Below, one piece after another: positions 11,880-20,826 of a DNA stretch of 64,000 nucleotides. The notes under the pieces were generated by a model. That model worked only from the letters and a program-made list of their open reading frames with translations. It was not told where the DNA came from and ran no database searches. Source of the stretch: Eunapius fragilis (lineage: Eukaryota; Porifera; Demospongiae; Spongillida; Spongillidae); contig OY811981.1 of NCBI GenBank assembly GCA_963681505.1, positions 4,917,383 through 4,981,382 of the forward strand, in the 5' to 3' direction. Position 1 is the first letter of the stretch; each line of letters starts with the position of its first letter. The translations under genes were made by a program, and so were the position numbers.

Positions 11880-13316
11880 GAATGTCTAAGAACTTGATGT
11901 TTGCCTGAACACCCTCCTTGTCAATGGAAGCAACATTCAGGCAAATATTACCGTAAGCATCATAATTTAAGGAATGTCACAATGAAGGAATCTGTGGATT
12001 AACGCGTAACGATTTTCACAATTAAGGAAGGGCGCTGTGCGTAAATTTCACAATTAAGGAACAGGTCATGTGCTCTGTAAATCTTGAGTGTTTGTGTGGG
12101 ATTAGATCCAGCATGTCGCCTAGCCCTATAGATTTGATCTCACTAGCGTGTGCATGTTTTGTTATTTGTTGAGCTCAACTTGAAAACAGGGGAGGGGGTA
12201 ACTTGGGGTTTGATGAAGTGGTTGTTTGTGCTCCTCCGATCATGCAATTTGAAATCGAGTGAGTAGAATGTTTATACATGTATATAGCTAGAAAAAAAAC
12301 ATGGCCAGAAATGGAGGACATGAGTGAATATGTAAAGCTGTGATAGAGATTTGAGAATTCTGATTTCACCAATAAATTTGTCACCTTTTAAAATGATTTA
12401 TCATGTTTCAAGACAAGAAATTATTAATTCAAATCAATTAACTATAATTAATTTTTTCAAATTGAATTCCAAACACATTCAATATTCGCTAAAAATCGGT
12501 CTGATTATAATATACGTGTATCATGAAAAGAACATGAAGCATCCATTAACTAAATTCAAGCCAAATTAATTAATTACGACCGAGCATAATTAATTATATT
12601 CATAAACGTATGTCATTATGTAATACCTTGCGTCATCCTTTAAATATTGATGTGTCATCTGCTCGCGAGACTTCTGCTCTCGAGAACATTAAAATAGTAC
12701 GATACATTGTGCCAACCTCCGTTTCTGCAATGATAAAAACGAGTCTTCATGATACAAGTACGGTACGCCCACGCTTATGTGGATTGATGCAGCGCAAGTG
12801 TGCAAATTAAAAATTCTGCGTGCCAGACTAGTGTATAATAAAAACAGGTCCTGATATGTTTTTGTTGTTGCCGAAACACTATCAAAACTATATCCTACAT
12901 ACCATGTGCTAATTTAGTTGAGCGTTTTATTAGTTCCCAGATACCAAGTCATTTCGTGCATTTCTCACGCGACATAATAGTGGAACTAATCATGATAACC
13001 GATTGAGTATTTTAACACGAGGTGTCGCTACATCAGGCGGGAATGAGAATGGTAGTGGTGTTTTACCGTTTTGTTCGAGTACGTTTTAAGCCACAGCGTT
13101 CGAAGCTATCAAATAGCACATGGAAAAATTTCTGTTGTATACATGTAGCTCACAATTATTTCCCCATCTGTATCGTTTTTAATGTGCTGGTGCAATTTGG
13201 TCATATCAGCAAAAATCCATAGTGGGTCTTAATAATCGTGGGATTCGGGGATAAAAACACAAAGTTAAAGCAAGATCCCACAATATACATTTTACCATAC
13301 AACAAATGTGTAGTAC
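11880..13316. other. No gene recognised
   Basis: AT-rich. It includes three loose copies of a CACAATTAAGGA motif at 11975-12065. Nothing coding recognised. Confidence 0.5.
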
Positions 13317-13317
13317 A

Positions 13318-13391
13318 GTCTACCCCCGTTAGTAGCGCCACGTTTGTTCCCTGCGCTACTACCGTAGAATGCGCTTTTAACGGGGGTGGTT
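13318..13391. mobile_element. Tigger-like terminal inverted repeat / small MITE
   Basis: AGTCTACCCCCGTTAGTAGC is followed by GCCACGTTTGTTCC and ends GCGCTTTTAACGGGGGTGG, so the two ends are imperfect reverse complements. The same signature, with a nested insertion, occurs at 42158-42360. Ends of the form AGT(C/A)TACCCCCG are typical of pogo/Tigger elements. It may be the 3' end of the element whose C-terminal fragment lies at 13539-13754. Confidence 0.7.
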
Positions 13392-13538
13392 AATTATGGT
13401 CAAATGAATGTATTTGCGTATGTAAACTGAGATAAGCAGTGTACACAACACATGTATACATGTACTTAATGTATAGCTTGACCCTTTTCAGCAAGCAGCA
13501 AAAGTGCCCTGTAGTCAGCTTCAGTAAACAAAGCTATG

Positions 13539-13754
13539 TTATCTCCTACAAATTGAGCAAGGCTTAAGGCACTCCGTTTTGCCTCTCAGTGGCACAATTC
13601 GAGGTTCTACATTATTTGGATCAGCCTCTCCATCACTTTCATCATCGCTATCCTCAATGTCTCGACCCATCAACCTGGCAGCTATTTGAGCAATGGTCTC
13701 AGCCCCCTCAGTTTCCATCTCGCCTGGAGCATTCACCCACTCAGTTGCATTCAT
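13539..13754 (-). pseudogene. Possible C-terminal tail of a Tigger-like transposase
   Basis: A 71-aa frame with an acidic stretch (DIEDSDDESDGEAD) after a helical segment (ETIAQIAARLMG). This composition is usual for the tail of Tigger transposases, and the frame points toward the Tigger-like terminal repeat at 13318-13391. There is no catalytic motif, so the call depends on context. The upstream part is cut off at about 13760 by a different repeat (GTGGCGGATACAGG and a G-run). Confidence 0.4.
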
Positions 13755-13845
13755 GCGCAGTGGCGGATACAGGAATTCGGGAAGGGGGGGGGGGTCCGAT
13801 ATGAATAATTAATGAGGATGGCGGAGTACGATTCTGTATTAACAC

Positions 13846-13930
13846 ACACACATATGCACAACACACATACATGCACACACACATGCACACACATGCACAC
13901 ACATGCACTCACATGCACATGCACACACAT
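13846..13930. repeat. (ACACATGC)n imperfect minisatellite
   Basis: Alternating ACAC and ATGCAC units over about 85 bp. Confidence 0.9.
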
Positions 13931-14139
13931 TAATAAGTATTACTTTTCATAATGTAGTTCCTCAAGTCCTCATATTTCGAATTCATATATCCAGGTCCCT
14001 CCTGGATAAATGCAATGGTAGAGACTTCTGCTGCATGCATATATGTATGGTACACTTAATCAGGTTGCGCATTTAATATAGTGCTGAAATGTCAACTTTT
14101 GTATACAAGTATAAATTACATAATAATATGTACAACGTT

Positions 14140-14973
14140 TTACTGATACAAAATGCAAGATTGAAACATTCTTCTTCTGTGTTTAGTTACAAATAAATCA
14201 CAGATTGTTTCAACATTGATGTCCATTTCACTATGGATATGCATAAGGGCTAATCCTGACAACCTTTCCTCTGTCATTCGACTACGAAGATAGCTTTTGA
14301 TTCGTCGTAGTCCAGAAAACGGTCTTTCTGCTTCAGCACTTGTGATTGGAAGAGTACAACCAATGATTAGTAAAACTGTAATGTTTGGAAAAACATAACT
14401 GTCTGTCAGCTGAAGACTACTATGTAGATCAGTTGGAAGATCATTTGCATTCTTCCAATAGCGCTGCCATTGCTTAATTTCTGGGAGAAGTGATGATGGG
14501 GTTGGTATGTCAACCTCCCAGAACAAAAGTTTGGTTGCTAAACCTTGCACATCATTATCATTAATGATTGATGTTGGAACTAGCCTAAATATCTCACAAC
14601 CAACTCTATTTTCTGCATTAAATCTAGTGGTCAGTTCTGCTTCTAGATGATCTATAAAAGGTATTGCAACATTAATTCTATAATACTCTTCAGGTCCAGG
14701 AGTCGAATGACCTGTAGTGGCATTTGGACGATGTGCTTGTCTACCTACAAGTCTTGGCACAGTAATATCCACCCCAATCTCTTCTGCAATCCTTACACCA
14801 TCTTGAAACCATATGTTAAACTCTTCTTCCACATTATTTCTCAGATCTTTTATGTCACTGACTGAATAATCTATCATGTTGTATGCTTCCATAACATCAA
14901 TATCTCTTTTTTGTAACTTAACAGCAATAGGTTTCACTTTTTCCAGAACATTCTTAGCTATAAGGAACGTCAA
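14140..14973 (-). pseudogene. 5'-truncated hAT transposase, C-terminal part
   Basis: An uninterrupted 277-aa frame ending in the hAT dimerisation region: LPITSAEAERPFSGLRRIKS followed by YLRSRMTEERLSGLALMHIH. The AEAERPFSGLRRIK core is diagnostic of animal hAT proteins related to THAP12/ZMYM-type proteins. The BED or THAP finger and the first two catalytic acidic residues should lie upstream but are missing. An apparent splice acceptor (TTCATCACAG) at about 14978 marks the start of this exon, and directly upstream begins an unrelated inverted-repeat element (14989-15556). The fragment is open but cannot be a complete transposase. Confidence 0.85.
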
Positions 14974-14988
14974 TATATTCTGTGATGA

Positions 14989-15556
14989 AGTATATAGGGA
15001 ATACCGCGCCTATCCTGACGGTGTTGGTAGTGTCACCGGGAGCCGTGGGACGGGTGCATTGTACTGGTGGGGACGAGGACGGGGGGGGCCTGTGGACTGT
15101 GATATCATCGGTTGATAGTGTGACGAGTAGTAGTAAGAGTGAATCCCTTATCCACGTATTTTTCGGTTCGGTGACGCTCTCCGTCATATATACGTGTCAT
15201 ACGATTTGGCATGGCGTCTACATACATCTCTTAGCTCTCGTAATATGGGATTTGGCATCGCTCTTAGCTATGTCGAACCGTACGACTCACGGATATGTAG
15301 ACCTCGCCAAATCTCATGACACGTAGATATGAGGTCCTAGTCAAATCCCACCACACTTGGGGTATGAGCCCTGGTCAAATCGAAATATACGTGGATATGA
15401 GTCCAATGGACACTACACCATACTCAGGCCCCTACCGGCCGTCTATGCCCCCATCATAGCTGCAGGCCCCCCAGTCCTGGTCCCCGGCACACACCGGACA
15501 GCTCCCCGTGACGCTATACAACACCGTAAGCATAGGCGCGGTATTCCCTATATACT
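14989..15556. mobile_element. Fold-back element with long imperfect inverted repeats
   Basis: The left arm starts AGTATATAGGGAATACCGCG and runs to about 15110. The right arm (about 15455-15556) is its reverse complement with scattered differences. The centre has several GTCAAATCCC and GATATGAG repeats. No coding sequence is recognised. It abuts the truncated hAT gene on one side and the retroelement-like ORFs on the other, so it could be the terminal structure of a larger element. Class unknown. Confidence 0.75.
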
Positions 15557-15689
15557 AGGCACTGTCCGCGGCCATGTTGAATACCGAACGCGGGTCCTGG
15601 CGACATGTAACTTTTTGGGGAAGCTACAAAGGGCCGTCCGGATGGAGAGCCGGTCCCCTCCCGACACACAACCCGTGTCATGCCCGTCT

Positions 15690-15731
15690 GCCTTAACCGG
15701 GACGAACGAAGAGAGCCCCAGTCTGCCTTAA
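15690..15731 (-). repeat. 30-bp TTAA-containing mini-repeat (copy 1 and the start of copy 2)
   Basis: GCCTTAACCGGGACGAACGA plus AGAGAGCCCC. The second copy starts at 15726 and is split after its TTAA by the piggyBac element, resuming at 18254. Other copies: 18429, 19499 and 19535. Read on the minus strand in one frame the unit encodes GL(T/S)xFVPVKA. Confidence 0.85.
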
Positions 15732-18253
15732 CCTTTAATCTCCAGGGCCAGGTCCTACGCGTAGGACCAAACTTTCAACATTTGTTCTAACTTAAAATAA
15801 AATAATCTAGCATCCATGTCTTCATTGTTGTATGATATCACATCATACTTAATTTATCAATTAAAAATTAATTTTTATGTGATTCAGGTGGCCTGAAATA
15901 TCTAAATAAATGAATGCCATCCTTCAAAATGCATTATGTTAAATATTTTATTGTTGCAGAAAAATGTATGACAACTATAGGTTTTTTAAAATGATTTATC
16001 TAGCTTGATGTGTGTGCTACTTTACAAAATCTTTGGCAGTTCCATATCCAATCAGTTTTGCTATTTTCTACTGACGATGCAGTACTTCTTACATGCATTT
16101 AGCTATATTTTCAAAACAAACCTACTGACCAGATAGCACATAGATTGAGATGATAATGTTAATTAACTACAGTCCAACTCTGCCTAAATGGCTTCTGAAG
16201 CAGTCTCGTGTGCCTGGTTCACAGCATCCATACAGGTCATTCTCTCCAATGTTTGAGCATCCTACACAATAATATGACGTCTTTGCTGAACATATCCTGC
16301 ACTTCCGTTGCTTTCGACCAGTTGCACCACTGTATGAAGGGGTGTGTTTTACAAAATCTAGTCGATGGCGTACATCGATCTGTATGCAGTAAAAAAATGA
16401 AAGCAAATTATACATGTACATTACCATGGGTATTATGAGAAAATTACCTCTTCACTGACATCATCATGCTCATTGGAAGTGCTGCGTAGTTCCATTGGTT
16501 GATCAAGGTACTGGTTATGGATCAGCTGATAGGCAAGCTTCCCAATAAACCCTTTAAAATCATCAGTTGCATCACCATTCTTTTCAGCCTCAAATTTGTA
16601 TGCCATGTAAGCATCAACTACGTACATTCCAAAGATGGTTGCAAACATGCGATGCCACCAACAATGAGTGTACCATTCTCGCTCAAACGCCAAGGACCCC
16701 TGGTGGTAGTGATCGTGGACATCTATAGCACCAAAGCAGCTGAAAATAAGCTCTATCATTGAAGGTCGAGAGATCTCTTTATAGTAGGTAACTGTTTCAT
16801 ACATTCCATCTTTTTCCACCTTCTTGTGTCGTTTACGTTTGCTGGGATTCCCAGGAAGGGTGGTACCTGCATTTGAAATAATGGTCTTCAACTTTCTGTC
16901 TTTCCAACCAAGTGCATACATATTTGTGTTCTGTGGTGTCTTCGACTCTAACAAACACCAATCTCCTCTTGATGGTACTCCCCCTTCCGCAAGACCATTC
17001 TCCCAATCTTTCATGAATCCCATGGGATACTCCTTATGTGCAGTTTTGACCATGCCTTGAAAGTACAGACCCCTTTGTTCAAGAGCCAAGAGTGTCTTAA
17101 CCGACGAAAAGGCTGAATCAGCATGTACAATTCTCCCACTTCCAAAAAGAGATGAACATAAACGCAGCACAACTGCCGTGCCTTCTCCAAATTCTGCTGA
17201 GAAAGATTTACGGCGATTTGCGTCTTTGCCTTCCATAATGTCTAGCTTCAGGAGAATTCCTGTTGAACCACATGCCATAGATTTCAATTCAGCACCCACC
17301 CCTTCTAGTTTTCTCACTATCTTGGTCTTGTGAGGCATACCTTTAGCAACATACTCTGCTTCAGAACCTGTCCAAGAACTCATGCACTCATCTACCACAA
17401 CATGTTGACCAGGAATCACAAATTTCTCCCGAGTGATGTTAAAATCTGTGATTAGCTGCCTGATTGAAATCCAAGGATCCTACAAAACAGTATAATGAAT
17501 GACGTACACAATTTACAATGTGATCGTTGTACTTACATCCTCAACTCTCACAGCTGGCTTAGGATCAGCAAAAGAAAGACACTGTGTTATGTTTTGGAAT
17601 CGATGCCTGGTCATACCAAAACGGCCCCCAAAATCTGCACCAGTATATATTGTACCACCAGGCTGTACTCCTTGTTCCCAATATATTGTGATTGGACCCC
17701 TTTTACGCTCACACACCATTGCTAGTCTCAAGCCAAGGTATTTCAAAAATTCACCTCTGGTAAGCTGGACATGACCATTACTGTGCAAATTGGCATTTGT
17801 GTATGCCAACATTTGATTCAGCCCTCTCATAGGGTAAAGTTGGTACAAGTAATCAGTTTCTTTTTTGACATCAACCATTGTCAGTGCTTCAGGCCACCGA
17901 AATCGGGCAGAGTGAACATTATCTTTCGCAGATGGATCAATTAATAAAGTATCTCGTACTGCCCAAACACGCCCATGAGGTAACAAAGACTGCTTGTGGC
18001 TGGTAGGATGGTCAATATCTGCAGAAGGACCAGGTACATCATCGCTGTGAAACATTAAAAAATATACATGTACGTGAACTTTGCATCATGTATACTTGCA
18101 TGCATCCACTTTTTTGCTCTGAAAAGTATCACTGAAGACAATAGAATTTTTATTCCATTCTACTTGCATACCGTTTGCCCAAAATATTAACTTTTACCTG
18201 CGTCCTACGCGTAGGACGATCGTCCTACGCGTAGGACGTCTGGAGATTAAAGG
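15732..18253 (-). mobile_element. Complete piggyBac-type DNA transposon
   Basis: A 2,522-bp element flanked on both sides by the target duplication TTAA (15728-15731 and 18254-18257). The terminal inverted repeats are CCTTTAATCTCCAG and its exact reverse complement. Inside the ends are copies of a 16-bp palindrome, GTCCTACGCGTAGGAC: one on the left (15752-15767) and two on the right (18202-18217, 18222-18237). It encodes one three-exon transposase. TTAA targeting and a CCT/CCC-type terminus are hallmarks of piggyBac. Confidence 0.97.
16167..18055 (-). CDS. piggyBac-type transposase (three exons, apparently intact)
   Basis: Exons on the minus strand: 17537-18055, 16448-17479, 16167-16379. Introns are 57 and 68 bp with GT-AG ends, phase 0 throughout, giving 587 aa. 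It should catalyse TTAA-specific cut-and-paste transposition in the nucleus. The catalytic domain (DDE_Tnp_1_7) shows VVVDECMSSWTG, HADSAFSSVKTLLALEQRGL and AIDVHDHYHQG, matching the blocks around the acidic residues. The last exon encodes a cysteine-rich zinc-binding tail (CRIC, YYCVGC, then CCEPGTRDCF) as in active piggyBac enzymes. No stop or frameshift was seen. An extra 5' exon is possible because a TTTCACAG acceptor-like sequence overlaps the chosen ATG. Confidence 0.93.
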
Positions 18254-18838
18254 TTAACCGGGACGAACAAAGAGAGTCCCCTCATAAGCCCGGGGATCCT
18301 TCCCATGCTTCTTGTACGAGGCTGCGGTTGCCACGGTCATGTATACCTCGTACCTGTCATGCAATACGGCATATCTATTGCCACGCCCCACTTTCCCTGT
18401 TTTGGCATTCCAGGGCGCCTGCCCGTCAGCCTTAACCGGGACGAACGAAGTGAGTCCCTGCTTATCCCACTGTAGGTTAGCCTCCCGGTTAATTTGATTG
18501 CACCGGGGACCTCTGTACACGATATGTTTATAGCCCTCAGCCATAAAGTTCCAGCTCAAGGCTGGGTGTAACTGCCCGTGACGCTCAAAGGACGCCTTCT
18601 GTTGCTCCTTCTTCTCCCGCCACCATGGGCTATTAGCCGGGGCGAGTGAGTCAGCCTTACCAGAGACGCTCCGACTGGGTCTGGTGAAGGATTCATCCTC
18701 CAAGTCCCAATCGTGCTCCGGCTCACGCCATGGGTTCTCAAGTTCGCCGGGCATTGGGGTAAAACAGTCACGGTCAAGCTCTGCCTGGCTCCAAGCCTTT
18801 TGGCTCAGCGACCGGCAAGCCATTCCGTCTATATCCAT
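18254..18838 (-). CDS. ORF of unknown function in the retroelement-like block
   Basis: A 194-aa frame rich in W, R and E, starting MDIDGMACRSLSQKAW. It carries one in-frame copy of the GLTSFVPVKA mini-repeat (DNA 18429-18458). It ends exactly inside another copy of the same repeat (18254-18283), read there in a different frame that hits TAA. No domain recognised. The GC-rich codon use is unlike the AT-rich surroundings but like the gag-like ORF upstream, so all four ORFs from 20826 down to 18254 may belong to one element. Confidence 0.45.
   Translation of the reverse strand: MDIDGMACRSLSQKAWSQAELDRDCFTPMPGELENPWREPEHDWDLEDESFTRPSRSVSGKADSLAPANSPWWREKKEQQKASFERHGQLHPALSWNFMAEGYKHIVYRGPRCNQINREANLQWDKQGLTSFVPVKADGQAPWNAKTGKVGRGNRYAVLHDRYEVYMTVATAASYKKHGKDPRAYEGTLFVRPG
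18429..18458 (-). repeat. 30-bp mini-repeat, in-frame copy
   Basis: GCCTTAACCGGGACGAACGA plus AGTGAGTCCC. On the minus strand it adds about 10 residues (GLTSFVPVKA) to the surrounding ORF without breaking it. Confidence 0.85.
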
Positions 18839-18879
18839 ACATACATCTTTTCAAATGAGACTCGCTTTGCTCGTCTCGA

Positions 18880-19125
18880 TTTAGGCTCCCGGGAGCGTAT
18901 GGCGGCTACACCTGAGGCGTTTGCCCCTTGTGTGTTCGCCAGGCTCCCGTCTCGGGAGGCCAAAACACACGAACCGAAGGGCCGTGGCGGCTGCACCGGA
19001 GGCGTTTGCCTCTTGTGTGTTTGCCAGGCTCTTGGTAAACCGTCTCCGTAACAGCGCAAGTCCGTGCTTGACTTCAAGGGCGTTTGCCCCGTCAGAGAAG
19101 GCACAGGGACTCACTGGGGCCTTTG
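18880..19125. repeat. About 90-bp direct repeat, two full copies and a partial third
   Basis: GAGGCGTTTGCCCCTTGTGT followed by GTTCGCCAGGCTC recurs about 90 bp later as GAGGCGTTTGCCTCTTGTGT and so on; a partial copy of GGCGTTTGCCCC follows near 19080. The minus strand reads repeated ANTQxANASGxAA peptides. Confidence 0.8.
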
Positions 19126-19266
19126 CCCCGATAAACATCCGGTGTGTCACGCTCTTATGCAAACCCGGGTGTGGCAACATCCGGTGCGCAGTGCAAATTA
19201 ATCCAAACAACAATGGCGGCTACAATGAATGAACAACCTGACACGCTACAGGTCACAAGGGCCAAA

Positions 19267-19911
19267 CTACTTATTGTCCGGCTTCTTAACTTCGGGTATG
19301 GCAGCCTCCGGTACGCCGGCTTCAGGTAGAGACTCACTCCGTTCGCCTCCCTCAGGTACGGCGGCCTCAGGTACGGCAACAGCTGAGCGCTGCTCCTCTA
19401 GCTCCCGCTCCTTCATCTGAGCGGCCATGGCCTCCATCACGGAATCGACATCTTCTGCACGTGCCGGAGGCTCATCTTCTGTGTCCACACATTCGGTAGC
19501 CTTAACAGGGACAAACGGAGTGAGTCCCTCGACAGCCTTAACAGGGACGAACGAAGAGAGTCCCGGGAGGAAATCAGGAGGGAGTGTGCTGTTGAGCACG
19601 CTCTTGACATGCTCCAGGAATCCGGGACGCATCAGAGCCAAAGCGGCTGGCGGGGGCATGATCTGGGGCGTTCTGGCGTTAGCGGGTGAGAAGAATGCCT
19701 CCAGCATGAGCTGACGGGGCTCCTTGTCCCTGATGTTGGTAATAATCAGCCTCTCCATGTAGGTGGGCACAGCAAACCGGAACCCCGTGGCGCTGCGCTC
19801 GGTCACGCGCACCCCGGCCATCTGAGCCCTACGGATCAGGGTGTTCATCACATCGGTGGTCACCAGAGCCGCCTTCGCTGCCGCCTTCTTCGTCTCGTGG
19901 TGTGTCACCAC
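19267..19911 (-). CDS. ORF of unknown function with a repetitive tail
   Basis: A 214-aa frame. Residues 1-110 look globular (for example TGFRFAVPTYMERLIITNIR). Then come two in-frame mini-repeat copies (GLSSFVPVKA, GLTPFVPVKA) and an E/P/A-rich tail with repeated PEA(A/G)VPE units. It overlaps the end of the preceding ORF by 7 bp in another frame. No family recognised. It may be part of the same mobile element as the gag-like ORF. Confidence 0.45.
   Translation of the reverse strand: MVTHHETKKAAAKAALVTTDVMNTLIRRAQMAGVRVTERSATGFRFAVPTYMERLIITNIRDKEPRQLMLEAFFSPANARTPQIMPPPAALALMRPGFLEHVKSVLNSTLPPDFLPGLSSFVPVKAVEGLTPFVPVKATECVDTEDEPPARAEDVDSVMEAMAAQMKERELEEQRSAVAVPEAAVPEGGERSESLPEAGVPEAAIPEVKKPDNK
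19499..19564 (-). repeat. Two adjacent copies of the TTAA-containing mini-repeat
   Basis: GCCTTAACAGGGACAAACGG (19499) and GCCTTAACAGGGACGAACGA (19535), each about 30 bp with the tail (A/G)GTGAGTCCC or AGAGAGTCCC. Both are in frame in the ORF on the minus strand. Confidence 0.9.
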
Positions 19912-20189
19912 GCCATTGCCTCCACGATAAACTCCGTGATGACTAGTGAGTTCCTAGAGTTAGGTAACTCAATTTTGAGCGTCTGCTCCTCGTCCCCACT
20001 GTCCTCAGGTTCGCTATGCCCGGTGTCCCACTGGATGCATGACTCTCCACCATTTAACACTTCACCCAAAACAGGTGCTACATTCTCCCTATCAACACAC
20101 TCCATGCCTTCCATGGCCACATGCTCAACACACTTCATTTTAAAGGATACTCCTCCCTGGCTCCAGCCAGGGGTGCTGCCTTGGGGCAT
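19905..20189 (-). CDS. Small acidic ORF following the gag-like ORF
   Basis: A 94-aa frame overlapping the gag-like ORF by 50 bp in another frame. It is acidic (SEPEDSGDEEQTLKIELPNS) with no recognised domain. The overlap suggests either a programmed frameshift from the gag-like ORF or a frame-disrupting mutation; the sequence alone does not decide. Confidence 0.4.
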   Translation of the reverse strand: MPQGSTPGWSQGGVSFKMKCVEHVAMEGMECVDRENVAPVLGEVLNGGESCIQWDTGHSEPEDSGDEEQTLKIELPNSRNSLVITEFIVEAMAW

Positions 20190-20826
20190 TCCCTCCTGAA
20201 TGGCCTGGGTCGCCGCACTGGAAGCAGGAGCCCGCAGGGTACATCAGTTTTGGCACCGCAGCTATGGCAGGTTTGGGACTCGCAAAGGGTGCTTTGGGTG
20301 TAGGCTCGCTCCCCAGCCTAGGCAAACTCCTAGCCGCCAACCCCTCTCTTAACTTCACCTCCTGCACCTTCCTCCTCTTTGCCAGCTTCCGCTCCGCGGC
20401 ATTTTCCGCCTTCTCTATCTTCTTCTCGTCGTCAGAGTCATCAGCCAGCACATCCGCGTTGTACTCCTCGACGACTGCCCACCCCGACTCCGATCGATCG
20501 GCCAGTTTTATCAACTTCTCTCGGCGGGCAAGGAAAGATGTACCTTTGGCTATCTCCTTCTTGGCGAGGTTGAGATGTTCCTTCCCGCTCACTGCCTTCA
20601 CACGGTCTAGATAGCTAGCCGCCACCTCCAGCCGTTCTTTCACCTCCTTGTTGGCCTTATATTGGCATTCATTGCCTTTTTTCTTGAACACGTACGAGTC
20701 CTTGTGAGACTGTCTCGCCAGCCGCATACACGTTTCCTCCTGCCCTTTCTGCATCGCCTTCATTTGCTCCTGCATCGTCTGCATGCTACTAAGGAGGAGG
20801 TCCATCTTTTCTGCTTCGGTACCCAT
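20140..20826 (-). CDS. Gag-like protein with a CCHC zinc knuckle (retroelement, possibly DIRS-like)
   Basis: A 228-aa frame. The N-terminus is a coiled coil (METs and Qs: MQTMQEQMKAMQKGQEE). A middle lysine-rich region has IKLADRSESGWAVVEEYNAD and an acidic DDSDDEKK block, and a CFQCGDPGHSGGNAP zinc knuckle lies near residue 205 (C-x2-C-x4-H, with the last C replaced). I recall similar gag-like proteins encoded by tyrosine-recombinase (DIRS-type) retroelements in corals and sponges; this is family memory, not a search. No reverse transcriptase or recombinase is found next to it, so the element is incomplete. Confidence 0.6.
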   Translation of the reverse strand: MGTEAEKMDLLLSSMQTMQEQMKAMQKGQEETCMRLARQSHKDSYVFKKKGNECQYKANKEVKERLEVAASYLDRVKAVSGKEHLNLAKKEIAKGTSFLARREKLIKLADRSESGWAVVEEYNADVLADDSDDEKKIEKAENAAERKLAKRRKVQEVKLREGLAARSLPRLGSEPTPKAPFASPKPAIAAVPKLMYPAGSCFQCGDPGHSGGNAPRQHPWLEPGRSIL

